This document shows positions 18,921 through 27,828 of a DNA stretch of 64,000 nucleotides, in pieces. The DNA is from an uncultured Corynebacterium sp. (GTDB lineage: Bacteria; Actinomycetota; Actinomycetes; Mycobacteriales; Mycobacteriaceae): the NCBI RefSeq assembly GCF_946222835.1, contig NZ_CAMIHD010000003.1, forward strand, positions 62,001 through 126,000. The letters are read 5' to 3'. The notes under the pieces were generated by a model. The model had not been told where the DNA came from. It ran no database searches and worked only from the letters and a program-made list of their open reading frames with translations. The translations under genes and the position numbers were made by a program. How positions within the stretch are numbered: the stretch's first letter is position 1; each line of letters begins with the position of its first letter.

Positions 18921-19487
18921 GTGACAATCTCGCCCGAACAGATCGCAGACGCAACCTTGCGGATCATCGTCAGCCAGGGCCTCGACGTAGTCAGCATCCG
19001 AACCGTCGCCAAAGCGATCAACGTCGCCCCGCGAACCGTGCAATATCACATGGGCACTCGTGATGAATTGCTGGCGAAAGCCTTCCGTCACTCCATCGAC
19101 CGCCAAGTCAGGCGCGTCGCAGCACTAACCAACAAGCAAGACCTCCTCCCCGCCCTGGCAAGCCGGCTCCGCGAACTGCTCCCCATCGGCCCCGATCAAC
19201 GCATCGACGCCGCAGCGTGGATCATCTTCGGCGCTGCATCCTCCACTCGACCCTCCCTAACCGACATGTATATGGACGAGCTGCGCACCTTCCAGGCCCG
19301 CCTCACCGCCTTCTATGAACAGGTAGCGCGCGCCGGCCGCCTCGCCGATAATCTCGACGCCACCCAGGCAGCACGATTGACCACAGCATTAGTCAACGGC
19401 CTCACGGTGGACTACCTCAATGCCCCCACACCCCAAAAAATAGACGCAGACCTCGAAAGTGGTCTGCGCCTAATCATCCGGAGCTAG
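18921..19487 (+). CDS. TetR/AcrR family transcriptional regulator
   Basis: 188 residues from GTG 18921, with AAAGGAG six bases upstream. The N-terminal helix-turn-helix reads DATLRIIVSQGLDVVSIRTVA, then AINVAPRTVQYHMGTRDELLAKAF, with the recognition helix around VAPRTVQYHMG. The rest is a helical ligand domain ending GLRLIIRS. It is divergent from the GAP-family gene across an obvious palindrome, so it likely represses both. Its TAG overlaps the TAG of the convergent lysS by two bases (4-bp gene overlap), a very tight junction that fits recombination at the lysS 3' end. Confidence 0.88.
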   Translation: MTISPEQIADATLRIIVSQGLDVVSIRTVAKAINVAPRTVQYHMGTRDELLAKAFRHSIDRQVRRVAALTNKQDLLPALASRLRELLPIGPDQRIDAAAWIIFGAASSTRPSLTDMYMDELRTFQARLTAFYEQVARAGRLADNLDATQAARLTTALVNGLTVDYLNAPTPQKIDADLESGLRLIIRS

Positions 19488-21064
19488 TTGTCACGCTCTG
19501 GCTTCACGAGCGGGAAGAGCACAGTTTCGCGGATACCGAGGCCGGTCAAGGCCATGAGCAGGCGGTCCATGCCCATGCCCGTACCGGCTGTAGGCGGCAT
19601 GCCCTGCTCCATAGCGGCGAGGAAGTCCTCATCCAGCACCATGGCCTCATCATCGCCACCGGCGGCCAGGCGAGCTTGGTCCTCAAATCGCTCCCGCTGG
19701 ATAACCGGGTCCACCAACTCGGAGTAGCCGGTTGCCAGCTCGAAACCGCGCACGTAGAGGTCCCACTTCTCGGTAACTCCCGGCTCGGAACGATGCTGGC
19801 GGGTCAACGGGGAGGTCTCAACTGGGAAGTTCTTGACAAAGATAGGGCCTTCCAGCTGGTCCTCGCACAGGACCTCCCAGATTTCCTCCACCAGCTTGCC
19901 GTGGCCCCAGCCACCATCCTTCGGGACGTCAAGGCCGATGACGTCTGCAATGCCCTTGAGCGTCTCGACGTCGGTATCGATGGTGACCTCCGGCTGGCCC
20001 GGGAACTTGCGCTGCAGGGCCTCATTCAGGGAGGGGTACATCTCGATCTCCGGCCATTCTTCGCCGCCGAAGTCGAACTCAGTGCCATCGGCAAGGGTGA
20101 CGGTGGTCGAGCCGAAGACATCGCGGGCAACAGCCTGGATGGACTCGCGCGTCATGCGGGCACAATCATTGTAGTCGCCCCACGCAGCGTAGGTCTCCAG
20201 CATGGCAAACTCTGGCGAGTGGGAGCGGTCAACGCCCTCATTGCGGAAGTTGCGGTTGATTTCAAAGACGCGGTCAATGCCGCCCACGACCGCGCGCTTC
20301 AAGTACAACTCTGGAGCGATGCGCAGGTAGAGGTCAATATCCAGCGCATTGGAATGGGTAATAAACGGGCGAGCGGCTGCACCACCGTGCAAGGTTTGCA
20401 GCATCGGGGTCTCAATCTCTACGAAATCCTGGCTTTCCAGGTAGTTGCGCAACGCGCGCATGACCTTGACGCGGACCATGGCGTTCTTGCGGGCATCTTC
20501 GCGGATAATGAGGTCGTTATAGCGCTGGCGCACGCGAGTATCTTCTGCCATATCGGCAAAGGACACCGGCAGAGGGCGCAGGGACTTAGCGGCCATGGTC
20601 CACTCGGAGACCATGATGGACAGCTCGCCGCGGCGCGAGGAAATCACGCGGCCGCGCACGGAGATGAAATCGCCCAAGTCAACGTCGGACTTCCAAGCGT
20701 CGAGGCGCTCCTTGCCCACCTCCGCGAGGGACAGCATGGCCTGCACCTGGGTGCCGTCACCATCCTGCAAGGTGGCAAAGCACAGCTTGCCGGTATTGCG
20801 CATAAAGATAAGGCGACCGGCAATGGCATGGGTAACCTCGGTTTCCTCACCAGCCGCCAGGTAGGTTACGCCTTCTTCAGTGCCCGGCTCTTCACCCTCG
20901 GCCACTACGCGGAAATCGTGGCGCAAATCCTTCAAAGAGATGGTGCGCTCAACGGTGACCGGGTAGGCTTCTACGCCGGATTCCAGCAGGCGATCGCGCT
21001 TCTCGCGGCGGATGCGCAGCTGCTCAGGGACATCGTTTACTTCATTATTCTTCTGCTCGCTCAC
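19484..21064 (-). CDS. lysS: lysyl-tRNA synthetase, class II
   Basis: 526 residues from GTG 21064. It charges tRNA-Lys. The N-terminal anticodon-binding OB fold includes THAIAGRLIFMRNTGKLCFATLQDG. Class II motif 1 is around RALRNYLESQDFVEIETPML, motif 2 is FEINRNFRNEGVDRSHSPEF, and motif 3 is GTGMGMDRLLMALTG. Intact and full length. Its 3' third is duplicated at 17386-17880. In mycobacteria lysS follows clpC and lsr2; here clpC is 9 kb away and lsr2 is absent from the interval. Confidence 0.96.
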   Translation of the reverse strand: MSEQKNNEVNDVPEQLRIRREKRDRLLESGVEAYPVTVERTISLKDLRHDFRVVAEGEEPGTEEGVTYLAAGEETEVTHAIAGRLIFMRNTGKLCFATLQDGDGTQVQAMLSLAEVGKERLDAWKSDVDLGDFISVRGRVISSRRGELSIMVSEWTMAAKSLRPLPVSFADMAEDTRVRQRYNDLIIREDARKNAMVRVKVMRALRNYLESQDFVEIETPMLQTLHGGAAARPFITHSNALDIDLYLRIAPELYLKRAVVGGIDRVFEINRNFRNEGVDRSHSPEFAMLETYAAWGDYNDCARMTRESIQAVARDVFGSTTVTLADGTEFDFGGEEWPEIEMYPSLNEALQRKFPGQPEVTIDTDVETLKGIADVIGLDVPKDGGWGHGKLVEEIWEVLCEDQLEGPIFVKNFPVETSPLTRQHRSEPGVTEKWDLYVRGFELATGYSELVDPVIQRERFEDQARLAAGGDDEAMVLDEDFLAAMEQGMPPTAGTGMGMDRLLMALTGLGIRETVLFPLVKPERDN

Positions 21065-21253
21065 GTTAGCCTAGGGTAGTCGATCCCCACCGCAGCACGC
21101 GATTTAGCCCACGCCACCCTCACCCCGGAAAAGATTTACGCATAATTCACTTCACCGTCACCTCCGCGCCAACGCACAGTTACTGAGATCCCCTTATATA
21201 TATGGCTGTCCCCGTGTCTAAACAATATTTTCAACCCATTTGGAGCAGTACTA
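21065..21253. promoter_or_regulatory. divergent promoter region lysS / phoX-like
   Basis: 189 bp. The right side is AT-rich (TTATATATATGG near 21194) and has GGAGCAG five bases before the phosphatase ATG. A phosphate-response control of the phosphatase is plausible, but I could not recognise PhoR boxes by eye. Confidence 0.35.
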
Positions 21254-23356
21254 ATGGCGCTTAAAGGCCGCAACCTTCTCTCTAGTCTCTTTGCCTCCTC
21301 TCGTTCCAGCCTGACCTGCACCTACAAGTGCGGTAATGCTTGCTTTGGAGAGTGCGAGAACAAGTCCAATAACCCGTACTTTGCTGACCAGTTCTCCCGC
21401 CGTACCGCGTTGCGTGCGGGCAGCCTGTCCGTCGTAACCGTTGGCGGTGGCGCTGCTTTGGCGGCTTGCTCCAACCCGGATGATGCGTCTAATGAGGCTT
21501 CTTCCTCCGAGGGCAAGGGCGGCAAAACCTCTGAGGCGAACGTTGAGCTCACCTCCGCAGAGGGCATGAAGTTCGACCCAGTACAGCCAAACGAGAAGGA
21601 CGAAGTGGTCATCCCGGATGGCTACGAGCAGTCCGTGCTCATCGCTTGGGGTGATCCGCTGTTTAAGGACGCGCCGGAATTCGATGACAAGAACCAGACC
21701 GCCGAGGCAGCTGAGAAGCAGTTCGGCTTCAACAATGACTTCGCCGGCCTTATCGAGCACCCGGACGATGACAATCGCCTTATCTACGTCTGCTCCCACG
21801 AGTACACCACCGAGCCGCAGATGTTCCCCAACTACGATGCGGATAACCCGACCGAAGAGCAGGCCAAGATTGGCTGGGCTGGTCACGGTCACTCCATCGT
21901 GGAGGTATCTAAGGTTGGCAAGACCGGCGAGCTCAAGCGCGAGTTCGGCCCTCTCAACCGCCGCATCACCGCCACCACCGAATTCACCCTGGTGGGCCCA
22001 GCTGCCGGCTCCGATTACGTCAAGACTTCCACCGATAAGACCGGCAAGAAGGTCAAGGGCACCCTGAATAACTGCTCCGGCGGCATCACTCCGTGGAATA
22101 CCATGCTCTCTGGCGAAGAGAACTTTGACCAGTACTTCGCCCACGCCAAGCTGGATGACAAGAAGGCGCAGGAGTCCCTGGAGCGCTTCGGCATGGAAGA
22201 CGGCGAGTCCCAGCGCAAGTGGGAGCGCTTTGATAAGCGCTTCGACGTCTCCAAGGAGCCGAACGAGCCGAACCGCTTTGGCTGGATCGTAGAAATCAAC
22301 CCGCTGGACCCGAAGTCCACCCCGGTCAAGCACACCGCGCTGGGTCGCTTCAAGCACGAGGCCGGCAACATCCACATCGCATCCGATGGCACCGTCGTGT
22401 GCTACTCCGGCGATGACTCCCGCTTCGAGTACATCTACAAGTTCATCTCCACCAAGAAGTACAAAGAAGGCGACATCGAGCACAACCTCACCATCCTGGA
22501 CCACGGCACCCTGTACGTGGCCAAGGTAGAGGGAAACTCCCCAGAGGACGAGATTGACGGCTCCGGCGTGCTGCCAGAGGATGGTGCCTTTGACGGCAAG
22601 GGCGAATGGATCAAGCTGCTTACCTCCGATACGGAGAACAACAAGTTCGAGTCCCACGTTGATGGCATGTCTGCCGAAGAGGTTGCCGTCTACACCCGTG
22701 AGGCCGCCGATAAGGTGGGCGCCACCAAGATGGACCGTCCTGAGGATATGCAGGTTCACCCAGACTCCGAGAAGGTCTACGTGTCCCTGACCAACAATAA
22801 ATACCGCGGCGCTACCGGAGAGAACGCCAAGAAGAACAAGGAAGAGCCGATGGAATGGGCTCCCATCAAGGAGAACAAGAACGGCCTGGTCATGGAGATT
22901 GAAGATGACCACGCTGGCGAGAAGTTCACCTGGAACCTCTTCCTGGTCTGTGGTGACCCGAAGGAAGCCAATACCTACTTCGGCGGCTTTGACAAGGAGA
23001 AGGTCTCCCCGATTTCCTGCCCGGATAACCTGGCCTTCGATAGCCACGGCAACCTGTGGATCTCCACCGACGGCAACGCCCTTGAGTCCAACGACGGCCT
23101 CTACGCCGTGACCACTGAGGGCGATACCCGCGGTGAGCTCAAGTGCTTCCTGACGGTTCCGGCGGGCGCCGAGACCTGCGGCCCCATCGTCACCGATGAG
23201 CGCGTGATGGTTAACGTTCAGCACCCAGGCGAGACCGATGACGCCACCTTTGAAAAGCAGACCTCCCACTGGCCAGAGGGTGGCAAGTCCACCCCTCGCC
23301 CAGCAGTGGTTGTGGTGTGGAAGAAGGACGGCAACATCGGCGTCGATAAGAAGTAA
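21254..23356 (+). CDS. phoX: PhoX-type (DUF839) alkaline phosphatase, Tat-exported lipoprotein
   Basis: 700 residues. An unusually long N-terminal extension with four Cys (TCTYKCGNACFGEC, residues 21-34) precedes a twin-arginine signal (FSRRTALRAGSLSV) and a lipobox ending LAAC (about residue 76). The mature region has PhoX-family sequence: a Gly/Asp-rich beta-propeller with DRPEDMQVHPDSEKVYVSLTNN, CPDNLAFDSHGNLWISTDGN and RGELKCFLTVPAGAETCGP. PhoX enzymes use iron and calcium and must fold before Tat export. It releases phosphate from organic esters outside the cell. Whether the 50 residues before RR are translated or the start is later is uncertain. Confidence 0.85.
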   Translation: MALKGRNLLSSLFASSRSSLTCTYKCGNACFGECENKSNNPYFADQFSRRTALRAGSLSVVTVGGGAALAACSNPDDASNEASSSEGKGGKTSEANVELTSAEGMKFDPVQPNEKDEVVIPDGYEQSVLIAWGDPLFKDAPEFDDKNQTAEAAEKQFGFNNDFAGLIEHPDDDNRLIYVCSHEYTTEPQMFPNYDADNPTEEQAKIGWAGHGHSIVEVSKVGKTGELKREFGPLNRRITATTEFTLVGPAAGSDYVKTSTDKTGKKVKGTLNNCSGGITPWNTMLSGEENFDQYFAHAKLDDKKAQESLERFGMEDGESQRKWERFDKRFDVSKEPNEPNRFGWIVEINPLDPKSTPVKHTALGRFKHEAGNIHIASDGTVVCYSGDDSRFEYIYKFISTKKYKEGDIEHNLTILDHGTLYVAKVEGNSPEDEIDGSGVLPEDGAFDGKGEWIKLLTSDTENNKFESHVDGMSAEEVAVYTREAADKVGATKMDRPEDMQVHPDSEKVYVSLTNNKYRGATGENAKKNKEEPMEWAPIKENKNGLVMEIEDDHAGEKFTWNLFLVCGDPKEANTYFGGFDKEKVSPISCPDNLAFDSHGNLWISTDGNALESNDGLYAVTTEGDTRGELKCFLTVPAGAETCGPIVTDERVMVNVQHPGETDDATFEKQTSHWPEGGKSTPRPAVVVVWKKDGNIGVDKK

Positions 23357-23381
23357 GCACTACAAAGTTTAAGCCCCTACC

Positions 23382-23420
23382 GCGCGGCCCTTGTTTCTAC
23401 TCGAGCAAGGGTCGCGCTTT
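23382..23420 (+). terminator. intrinsic terminator after phoX-like gene
   Basis: GCGCGGCCCTTG (23382-23393) pairs with CAAGGGTCGCGC (23406-23417), with one G-T pair, across a 12-base loop, and is followed by TTT. Confidence 0.8.
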
Positions 23421-23581
23421 CGCCTATCCACGGCGGGCTGCTCTATTAGCTGTGCTGCAAGCAGCTTTAAATATAAATCCACCCACAGGTCTCCCCCGCG
23501 GGCAAATGCATATGTGAGTTATGGCATACTATTCACACCTGTGATACACGCCACCCACTCGCCTCCGAGGAGACGCACACC
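23421..23581 (+). promoter_or_regulatory. cstA upstream region
   Basis: 161 bp. TGTGA near 23514 and TTCACACCTGTGA near 23531-23543 contain CRP/GlxR-like half-sites, but not in the TGTGA-N6-TCACA order expected for GlxR. A good ribosome site, GAGGAG, stands nine bases before the ATG. Catabolite control is likely from the gene's known behaviour elsewhere, not proven by the sites. Confidence 0.3.
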
Positions 23582-25288
23582 ATGAACTCTCTTGTCCTCG
23601 CCATCATCGGCATTGCGATGATGGGCGCCGGCTATCTGCTCTACTCCAAGTTCCTAGGGCAGAGCATTTTCCGGCTATCCCCGAATTACTCCACCCCGGC
23701 CCACACCATGGAAGACGGCGTGGACTATGTTCCCACCAATAAATACGTCTTGTGGGGACACCACTTCACCTCCGTGGCGGGCGCCGCTCCCATCATTGGT
23801 CCGGCTGTAGCCGTCATCTGGGGTTGGGTACCGGCTTTCCTTTGGGTAACTATCGGCACCGTCTTCTTTGCTGGCATGCACGATCTCGGTGCACTATGGG
23901 CCTCGCAGCGTCACAAAGGCCAATCCATCGGCACCTTGTCTGGGCGCTACATAGGCAAGCGCGGCCGCAACCTCTTTCTCATCGTCATCTTCCTGCTGCT
24001 TTTGATGGTAAACACCGCCTTCGCCGTGGTCATTTCAAACCTGCTGGTATCCACTCCCACGGCCGTCATCCCCACGTGGGGAGCCATCGTTGTCGCACTG
24101 CTCATCGGTCAGGCCATCTACCGCTTCAACTGGAACCTGCCGCTAGTCTCCATCGTCGGCGTTGCCGCGCTCTACGCGCTAATGATCCTCGGCAATCGCG
24201 TCCCTGTCGTCCTGCCGGATACCGTCTTGGGCATCCCGGCCAATGGCGTATGGATAATCTTGCTATTCATCTACGCCTTTATCGCATCTATGCTGCCCGT
24301 GTGGGTGCTACTGCAGCCGCGCGATTACATCAACGGCCTACAGCTTTTTGTGGGCCTGGGCATCTTGTACTGTTCCTTCCTCATTACCCGGCCGGATATC
24401 GCGGCACCGGCACTGCGCGATACCGTGCCGGAGGGAACCCCAGGTATTTTCCCGTTGCTCTTTGTCACCATCGCCTGCGGCGCTATCTCCGGCTTCCACG
24501 GTGTGGTGGCCTCCGGTACCTCCTCCAAGCAGATTGATAAGGAAACCGATGTACGCTTTGTCGGCTACTTCGGCGCTGTGGGTGAGGGTTTGCTCGCGCT
24601 GGGCACCATCATCGCTACTACCGCCGGCTTCAAGACCGCCGCGCAGTGGGAAGAGATCTATTCCGAATGGAATGCCGGCGGCGTGGAGGCCTTTGTGCAA
24701 GGCGGCGGCGCACTCATGAATGAGGGCATGGGGATTCCCACTTCCCTCTCCGGCACCATCTTGGCCACCATGGCCGTCCTCTTTGCCGCGACCACCATGG
24801 ACTCGGGCGTGCGCCTGCAGCGCCTCGTGGTGCAAGAAATTGGAGAAATCATGGGAGTACGCATCAAGGCCATAGTGTCCACCATCATTGCGGTGGGCTT
24901 AGCCTTCGGCCTAACCTTCTCCGCCGGTGCGGATGGCTCGGGCGGCATGACCATTTGGCCACTATTTGGCACCACCAACCAGCTCATGGCGGGTCTTGCT
25001 TTGGCCATCGTGGTAGTCATCCTTACCCACCTGCGCCGACCGACGTGGCCGGTTATCATCCCGCTCATCTTCGTTACCGCCATGTCCCTCTGGGCTGCGC
25101 TACTGCAGCTAAAGTCCCTGTTCATCAGCCAGAACTGGCTACTATTCTGCATGGACGTCATCATCGTAGTAGCTGCCATCTGGGTGATTGTGGAAGCCGT
25201 TGGCGCTATCTCCCGCGCCCGCAAGCAGACCCCGTTGGAGTGGTCTGATGAAGACCTTGACGCCCCGCTGCCTGAACATGCTCGATAA
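23582..25288 (+). CDS. cstA: carbon starvation protein CstA, peptide/pyruvate transporter
   Basis: 568 residues with about 16 hydrophobic segments. Family landmarks: the start MNSLVLAIIGIAMMGAGYLLYSKFLG, HHFTSVAGAAPIIGPAVAVIWGW, FHGVVASGTSSKQIDKETD (highly conserved), FAATTMDSGVRLQR and FGTTNQLMAGLAL. Members take up peptides or pyruvate when sugars run out. It is shorter than E. coli CstA (about 700), as is common in actinobacteria. Its last 11 bases overlap the start of the small Cys-Cys protein, and an ArsA-like ATPase overlaps that in turn, so the three are one operon. Confidence 0.93.
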   Translation: MNSLVLAIIGIAMMGAGYLLYSKFLGQSIFRLSPNYSTPAHTMEDGVDYVPTNKYVLWGHHFTSVAGAAPIIGPAVAVIWGWVPAFLWVTIGTVFFAGMHDLGALWASQRHKGQSIGTLSGRYIGKRGRNLFLIVIFLLLLMVNTAFAVVISNLLVSTPTAVIPTWGAIVVALLIGQAIYRFNWNLPLVSIVGVAALYALMILGNRVPVVLPDTVLGIPANGVWIILLFIYAFIASMLPVWVLLQPRDYINGLQLFVGLGILYCSFLITRPDIAAPALRDTVPEGTPGIFPLLFVTIACGAISGFHGVVASGTSSKQIDKETDVRFVGYFGAVGEGLLALGTIIATTAGFKTAAQWEEIYSEWNAGGVEAFVQGGGALMNEGMGIPTSLSGTILATMAVLFAATTMDSGVRLQRLVVQEIGEIMGVRIKAIVSTIIAVGLAFGLTFSAGADGSGGMTIWPLFGTTNQLMAGLALAIVVVILTHLRRPTWPVIIPLIFVTAMSLWAALLQLKSLFISQNWLLFCMDVIIVVAAIWVIVEAVGAISRARKQTPLEWSDEDLDAPLPEHAR

Positions 25289-25535
25289 GCTAAGAGCTCT
25301 CGTGACTGGGCTCAACGAGTTCTACCAGGCCCCGTACCGCGCCAGCTTCGCCAAGGCCCAGCAGCAGGAAGACGATCTCTTCCTGATGCTGGTTGCCTCG
25401 GAGGCACTTGGCATCCCCAACCCAGCCAGCTACTACACTCTGGAGCTTTTACCGCTGGTCTATGAGGATTTCCACGCCTGGCATACCCGCATGGGAATGG
25501 ATCGATCCCCGCTGGAGAATTTCCAATGTTGCTAG
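25278..25535 (+). CDS. 85-residue protein ending in Cys-Cys (cory-CC-star type)
   Basis: The start ATG 25278 lies inside the last codons of cstA (ATGCTCGATAA), an 11-bp overlap. The product is MLDKLRALVTGLNEFYQAPY, then RASFAKAQQQEDDLFLMLVASEALGIPNP and a Tyr/His-rich second half, and ends ENFQCC. It has no transmembrane helix. I recall a corynebacterial family named for its terminal CC followed by the stop codon, and this fits it, though I cannot check the family record. It occupies the position YbdD/YjiX proteins hold beside cstA in other bacteria but does not look like them. The tail Cys pair could bind metal or be a recognition end for the ArsA-like partner (inference). Confidence 0.75.
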   Translation: MLDKLRALVTGLNEFYQAPYRASFAKAQQQEDDLFLMLVASEALGIPNPASYYTLELLPLVYEDFHAWHTRMGMDRSPLENFQCC

Positions 25536-26467
25536 AGACCGCCCCCATCATGTTCTTCGGTGGCAAGGGCGGGGTGGGTAAAACCACCTTGGCTACTGCT
25601 ACCGCGCTACGCCTATCTCATACCCACCGCGTCTGCCTGGTCTCTACGGATCCGGCGCATAACCTGGGACATACCTTCGGCACTTCGCTTGGCGACGCCC
25701 CTACTTCCCTCACCCCTACCCTCTCCGCCATCGAAATTGACCCGACGCGCACCACGGAGCAGCACCTAGCGCAGGTGGGAAAATCAATGCGCCGCTTCAT
25801 GCCCGAGCATTTACACGGCGAGGTCACCAAGCACCTCGACTTGGCCCGGCAGTCGCCGGGCACGCAAGAGGCGGCGCTGCTGGAGCGCATCGCTGCGCTC
25901 GTCGTGGAAGAACCTGACTTCGATTATCTCATCTTCGATACCGCCCCTTCCGGGCACACTTCACGGCTCATGGCCCTGCCAGAAATCATGGCGGCCTACA
26001 CCGATGGGTTGCTCGCTCGGCGCGAAAAATCCGATAAATTCGGCTCGCTGGTGCGCGGGATGTCACAAGGCAGCGGCGCAGAGAATGATCCTGTTGACCG
26101 GCGTAACCAAGAAATTCGCGCGACCTTATTCCAGCGTCGCGAACGCTTTGCTCAACTGCGCACCGCACTCACCTCCCCGCGCACGGTCTTCCATATCGTG
26201 CTCACCGCCGAGCGCCTGCCCGTGCTGGAATCGGCGGAATTTCACGCAGACCTCACCGGCAATGGCGTGCCCGTGGGTTCCATGCTGGTTAACCGGCGCA
26301 CCCCTGCGGACCAAGGAGAGTTCCTTGCCGCCCGGCGCGCTGCTGAAGATGAGGCACTCGCGCTTTTGCGCGCCAAGCTCCCAGATACCCCGGTGCGCGA
26401 GGTTCCCTGGCTACCGGAGGAAGTAGGGACTCCGGGGGCCGTCGGCAAGCTGGCGGCGTATCTCTAG
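25526..26467 (+). CDS. ArsA/Get3-family ATPase
   Basis: 313 residues; its start overlaps the end of the CC-protein by 10 bases. The deviant P-loop GKGGVGKTTLATATA is at residues 13-27, the A-loop is VSTDPAHNLGHTFG, and switch II is FDTAPSGHTSRLMALPE. These are diagnostic of ArsA/Get3 ATPases. It has a single ATPase half, as in Get3, not the fused double form of plasmid ArsA. No ArsB pump or ArsR regulator is nearby, so arsenite export is not supported. Partnership with the CC-protein or with the membrane insertion of CstA is an inference from overlap alone. Confidence 0.85.
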   Translation: MLLETAPIMFFGGKGGVGKTTLATATALRLSHTHRVCLVSTDPAHNLGHTFGTSLGDAPTSLTPTLSAIEIDPTRTTEQHLAQVGKSMRRFMPEHLHGEVTKHLDLARQSPGTQEAALLERIAALVVEEPDFDYLIFDTAPSGHTSRLMALPEIMAAYTDGLLARREKSDKFGSLVRGMSQGSGAENDPVDRRNQEIRATLFQRRERFAQLRTALTSPRTVFHIVLTAERLPVLESAEFHADLTGNGVPVGSMLVNRRTPADQGEFLAARRAAEDEALALLRAKLPDTPVREVPWLPEEVGTPGAVGKLAAYL

Positions 26468-26516
26468 CTCCACCCGCCCGCGCCGCTGTGGGCCCGGGTC
26501 TGCTAAAACCGAAACT

Positions 26517-27815
26517 ATGACTTTGCTCACCACAGAATTTCTATCCCACTTGCGCACGGAGGTTGCGGCCGATTCACGGCTGCGCATCGCGCGCAACGCC
26601 ATCACCAATGTCGGTGCTGCCAAAGCAGCCTTGGACCGCGACCGCATTACGGACCTGTACCCCACCACCGAGGTCAAGCTGGATAGCTTGGATGTCTCGG
26701 ACCAGAAACGCTCGGGCCGCTGCTGGATGTTCGCGGCATTGAACGTCTTCCGCCACCGTGCAGCCAAGGAGCTCAATGTAGATAGCTTCGAGTTTTCCTT
26801 TACCTACCTGCAATACTTTGACAAGCTGGAGCGCGCCAACCTGGTGCTTAACCAATTGCTGGATAAAAAGGACGCCGGGTGGGATGACCGCACCGTCGCC
26901 GCAGTCTTAGACCACGCCGGGGCCGATGGCGGCTGGTGGTGCTTCTTTAGCAACCTAGTGTCCAAGTACGGCGTGGTGCCTGCCGAGGTCATGCCGGAGG
27001 TACGTTCTTCTGGCAATACCGCGGAAATGAACCGCGATCTTGCCACGGTGGTGCGTCGCGCCGCCGCGCTAGATGGCCCGCGCGAGGACATCCTTGCTCA
27101 GGCACGCAAAGATTTCCACCGTATCCTCGCCATCCACCTAGGTACCCCGCCGGAAGAATTTACCTGGGCGTATCGCACCAAGGACGAGCAATTCGTGCGC
27201 CTGCACTCTACTCCGCGCGAATTTGCAGATAAGTACCTGCCGAAGCTGGACGAGTACGTGGTGCTGGCCGATGACCCCCGCTCCGCCAACCCCAAGCATC
27301 GCGTCTTTAGCAGCGCCGAAGAGACCAATGTACTGGGCGGCGCACCGCAGGAGTACCTCAACGTCAGCGCGGCCGAATTGAAAGAGACCGCCCAGCGCAG
27401 CTTGGCCGCCGGTGAGCCGGTGTGGTTTAGCTGCGATGTGAACCGCCAATTCTCTTTCCTCAACGGTGTATGGGACGAGGGACTAGTGGATACCGATGGC
27501 CTCTACGGCATTGATTCCACCATTTCTAAGGAGGAGCGTTTTACCTCCGGCGAGACCGCACCTACCCACGCGATGGTGCTCACCGGTGTTGATGGGGACC
27601 GAGCTTGGCGCGTCGAGAACTCCTGGGGCTCCAAGCCACCACGCAAGGAAGACGGCGAGGATGTGCCGGGCAAGGGTTTTGCCACGATGGCCGATGCCTG
27701 GTTTGACCAGAACGTCTTCCACATCGCCGTGCGCAAAGAGCACCTGAGCGAAGAGCTCGCCCAGGCGCTAACCACCGAACCAATTGAGCTTCCCCTTTGG
27801 GACCGGATGAACTAA
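26517..27815 (+). CDS. pepC: aminopeptidase C / bleomycin hydrolase family (C1B), first copy
   Basis: 432 residues. Papain-like cytoplasmic peptidase, usually a hexamer that trims N-terminal residues from peptides. The active Cys is C69 in DQKRSGRCWMFAALN, His is in APTHAMVLTGVD, and Asn is in RVENSWG. Normal length. A near-paralog follows 13 bp downstream. Placement after cstA and the ATPase suits peptide use, with CstA as a possible peptide importer (inference). Confidence 0.92.
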   Translation: MTLLTTEFLSHLRTEVAADSRLRIARNAITNVGAAKAALDRDRITDLYPTTEVKLDSLDVSDQKRSGRCWMFAALNVFRHRAAKELNVDSFEFSFTYLQYFDKLERANLVLNQLLDKKDAGWDDRTVAAVLDHAGADGGWWCFFSNLVSKYGVVPAEVMPEVRSSGNTAEMNRDLATVVRRAAALDGPREDILAQARKDFHRILAIHLGTPPEEFTWAYRTKDEQFVRLHSTPREFADKYLPKLDEYVVLADDPRSANPKHRVFSSAEETNVLGGAPQEYLNVSAAELKETAQRSLAAGEPVWFSCDVNRQFSFLNGVWDEGLVDTDGLYGIDSTISKEERFTSGETAPTHAMVLTGVDGDRAWRVENSWGSKPPRKEDGEDVPGKGFATMADAWFDQNVFHIAVRKEHLSEELAQALTTEPIELPLWDRMN

Positions 27816-27828
27816 GGAGAATCGAGAA

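Noticed and set aside
21251..23269. A 670-codon open frame antisense to the PhoX-type gene
   Set aside because: Composition-driven shadow; the plus-strand protein has clear Tat, lipobox and PhoX motifs.
23513..23543. GlxR binding site before cstA
   Set aside because: TGTGA and TCACA half-sites exist but not in the correct order and spacing.
25526..26467. Arsenic resistance gene (arsA)
   Set aside because: Fold is ArsA/Get3, but no arsB, arsC, arsD or arsR is near and only one ATPase half is present; kept as a family assignment only.
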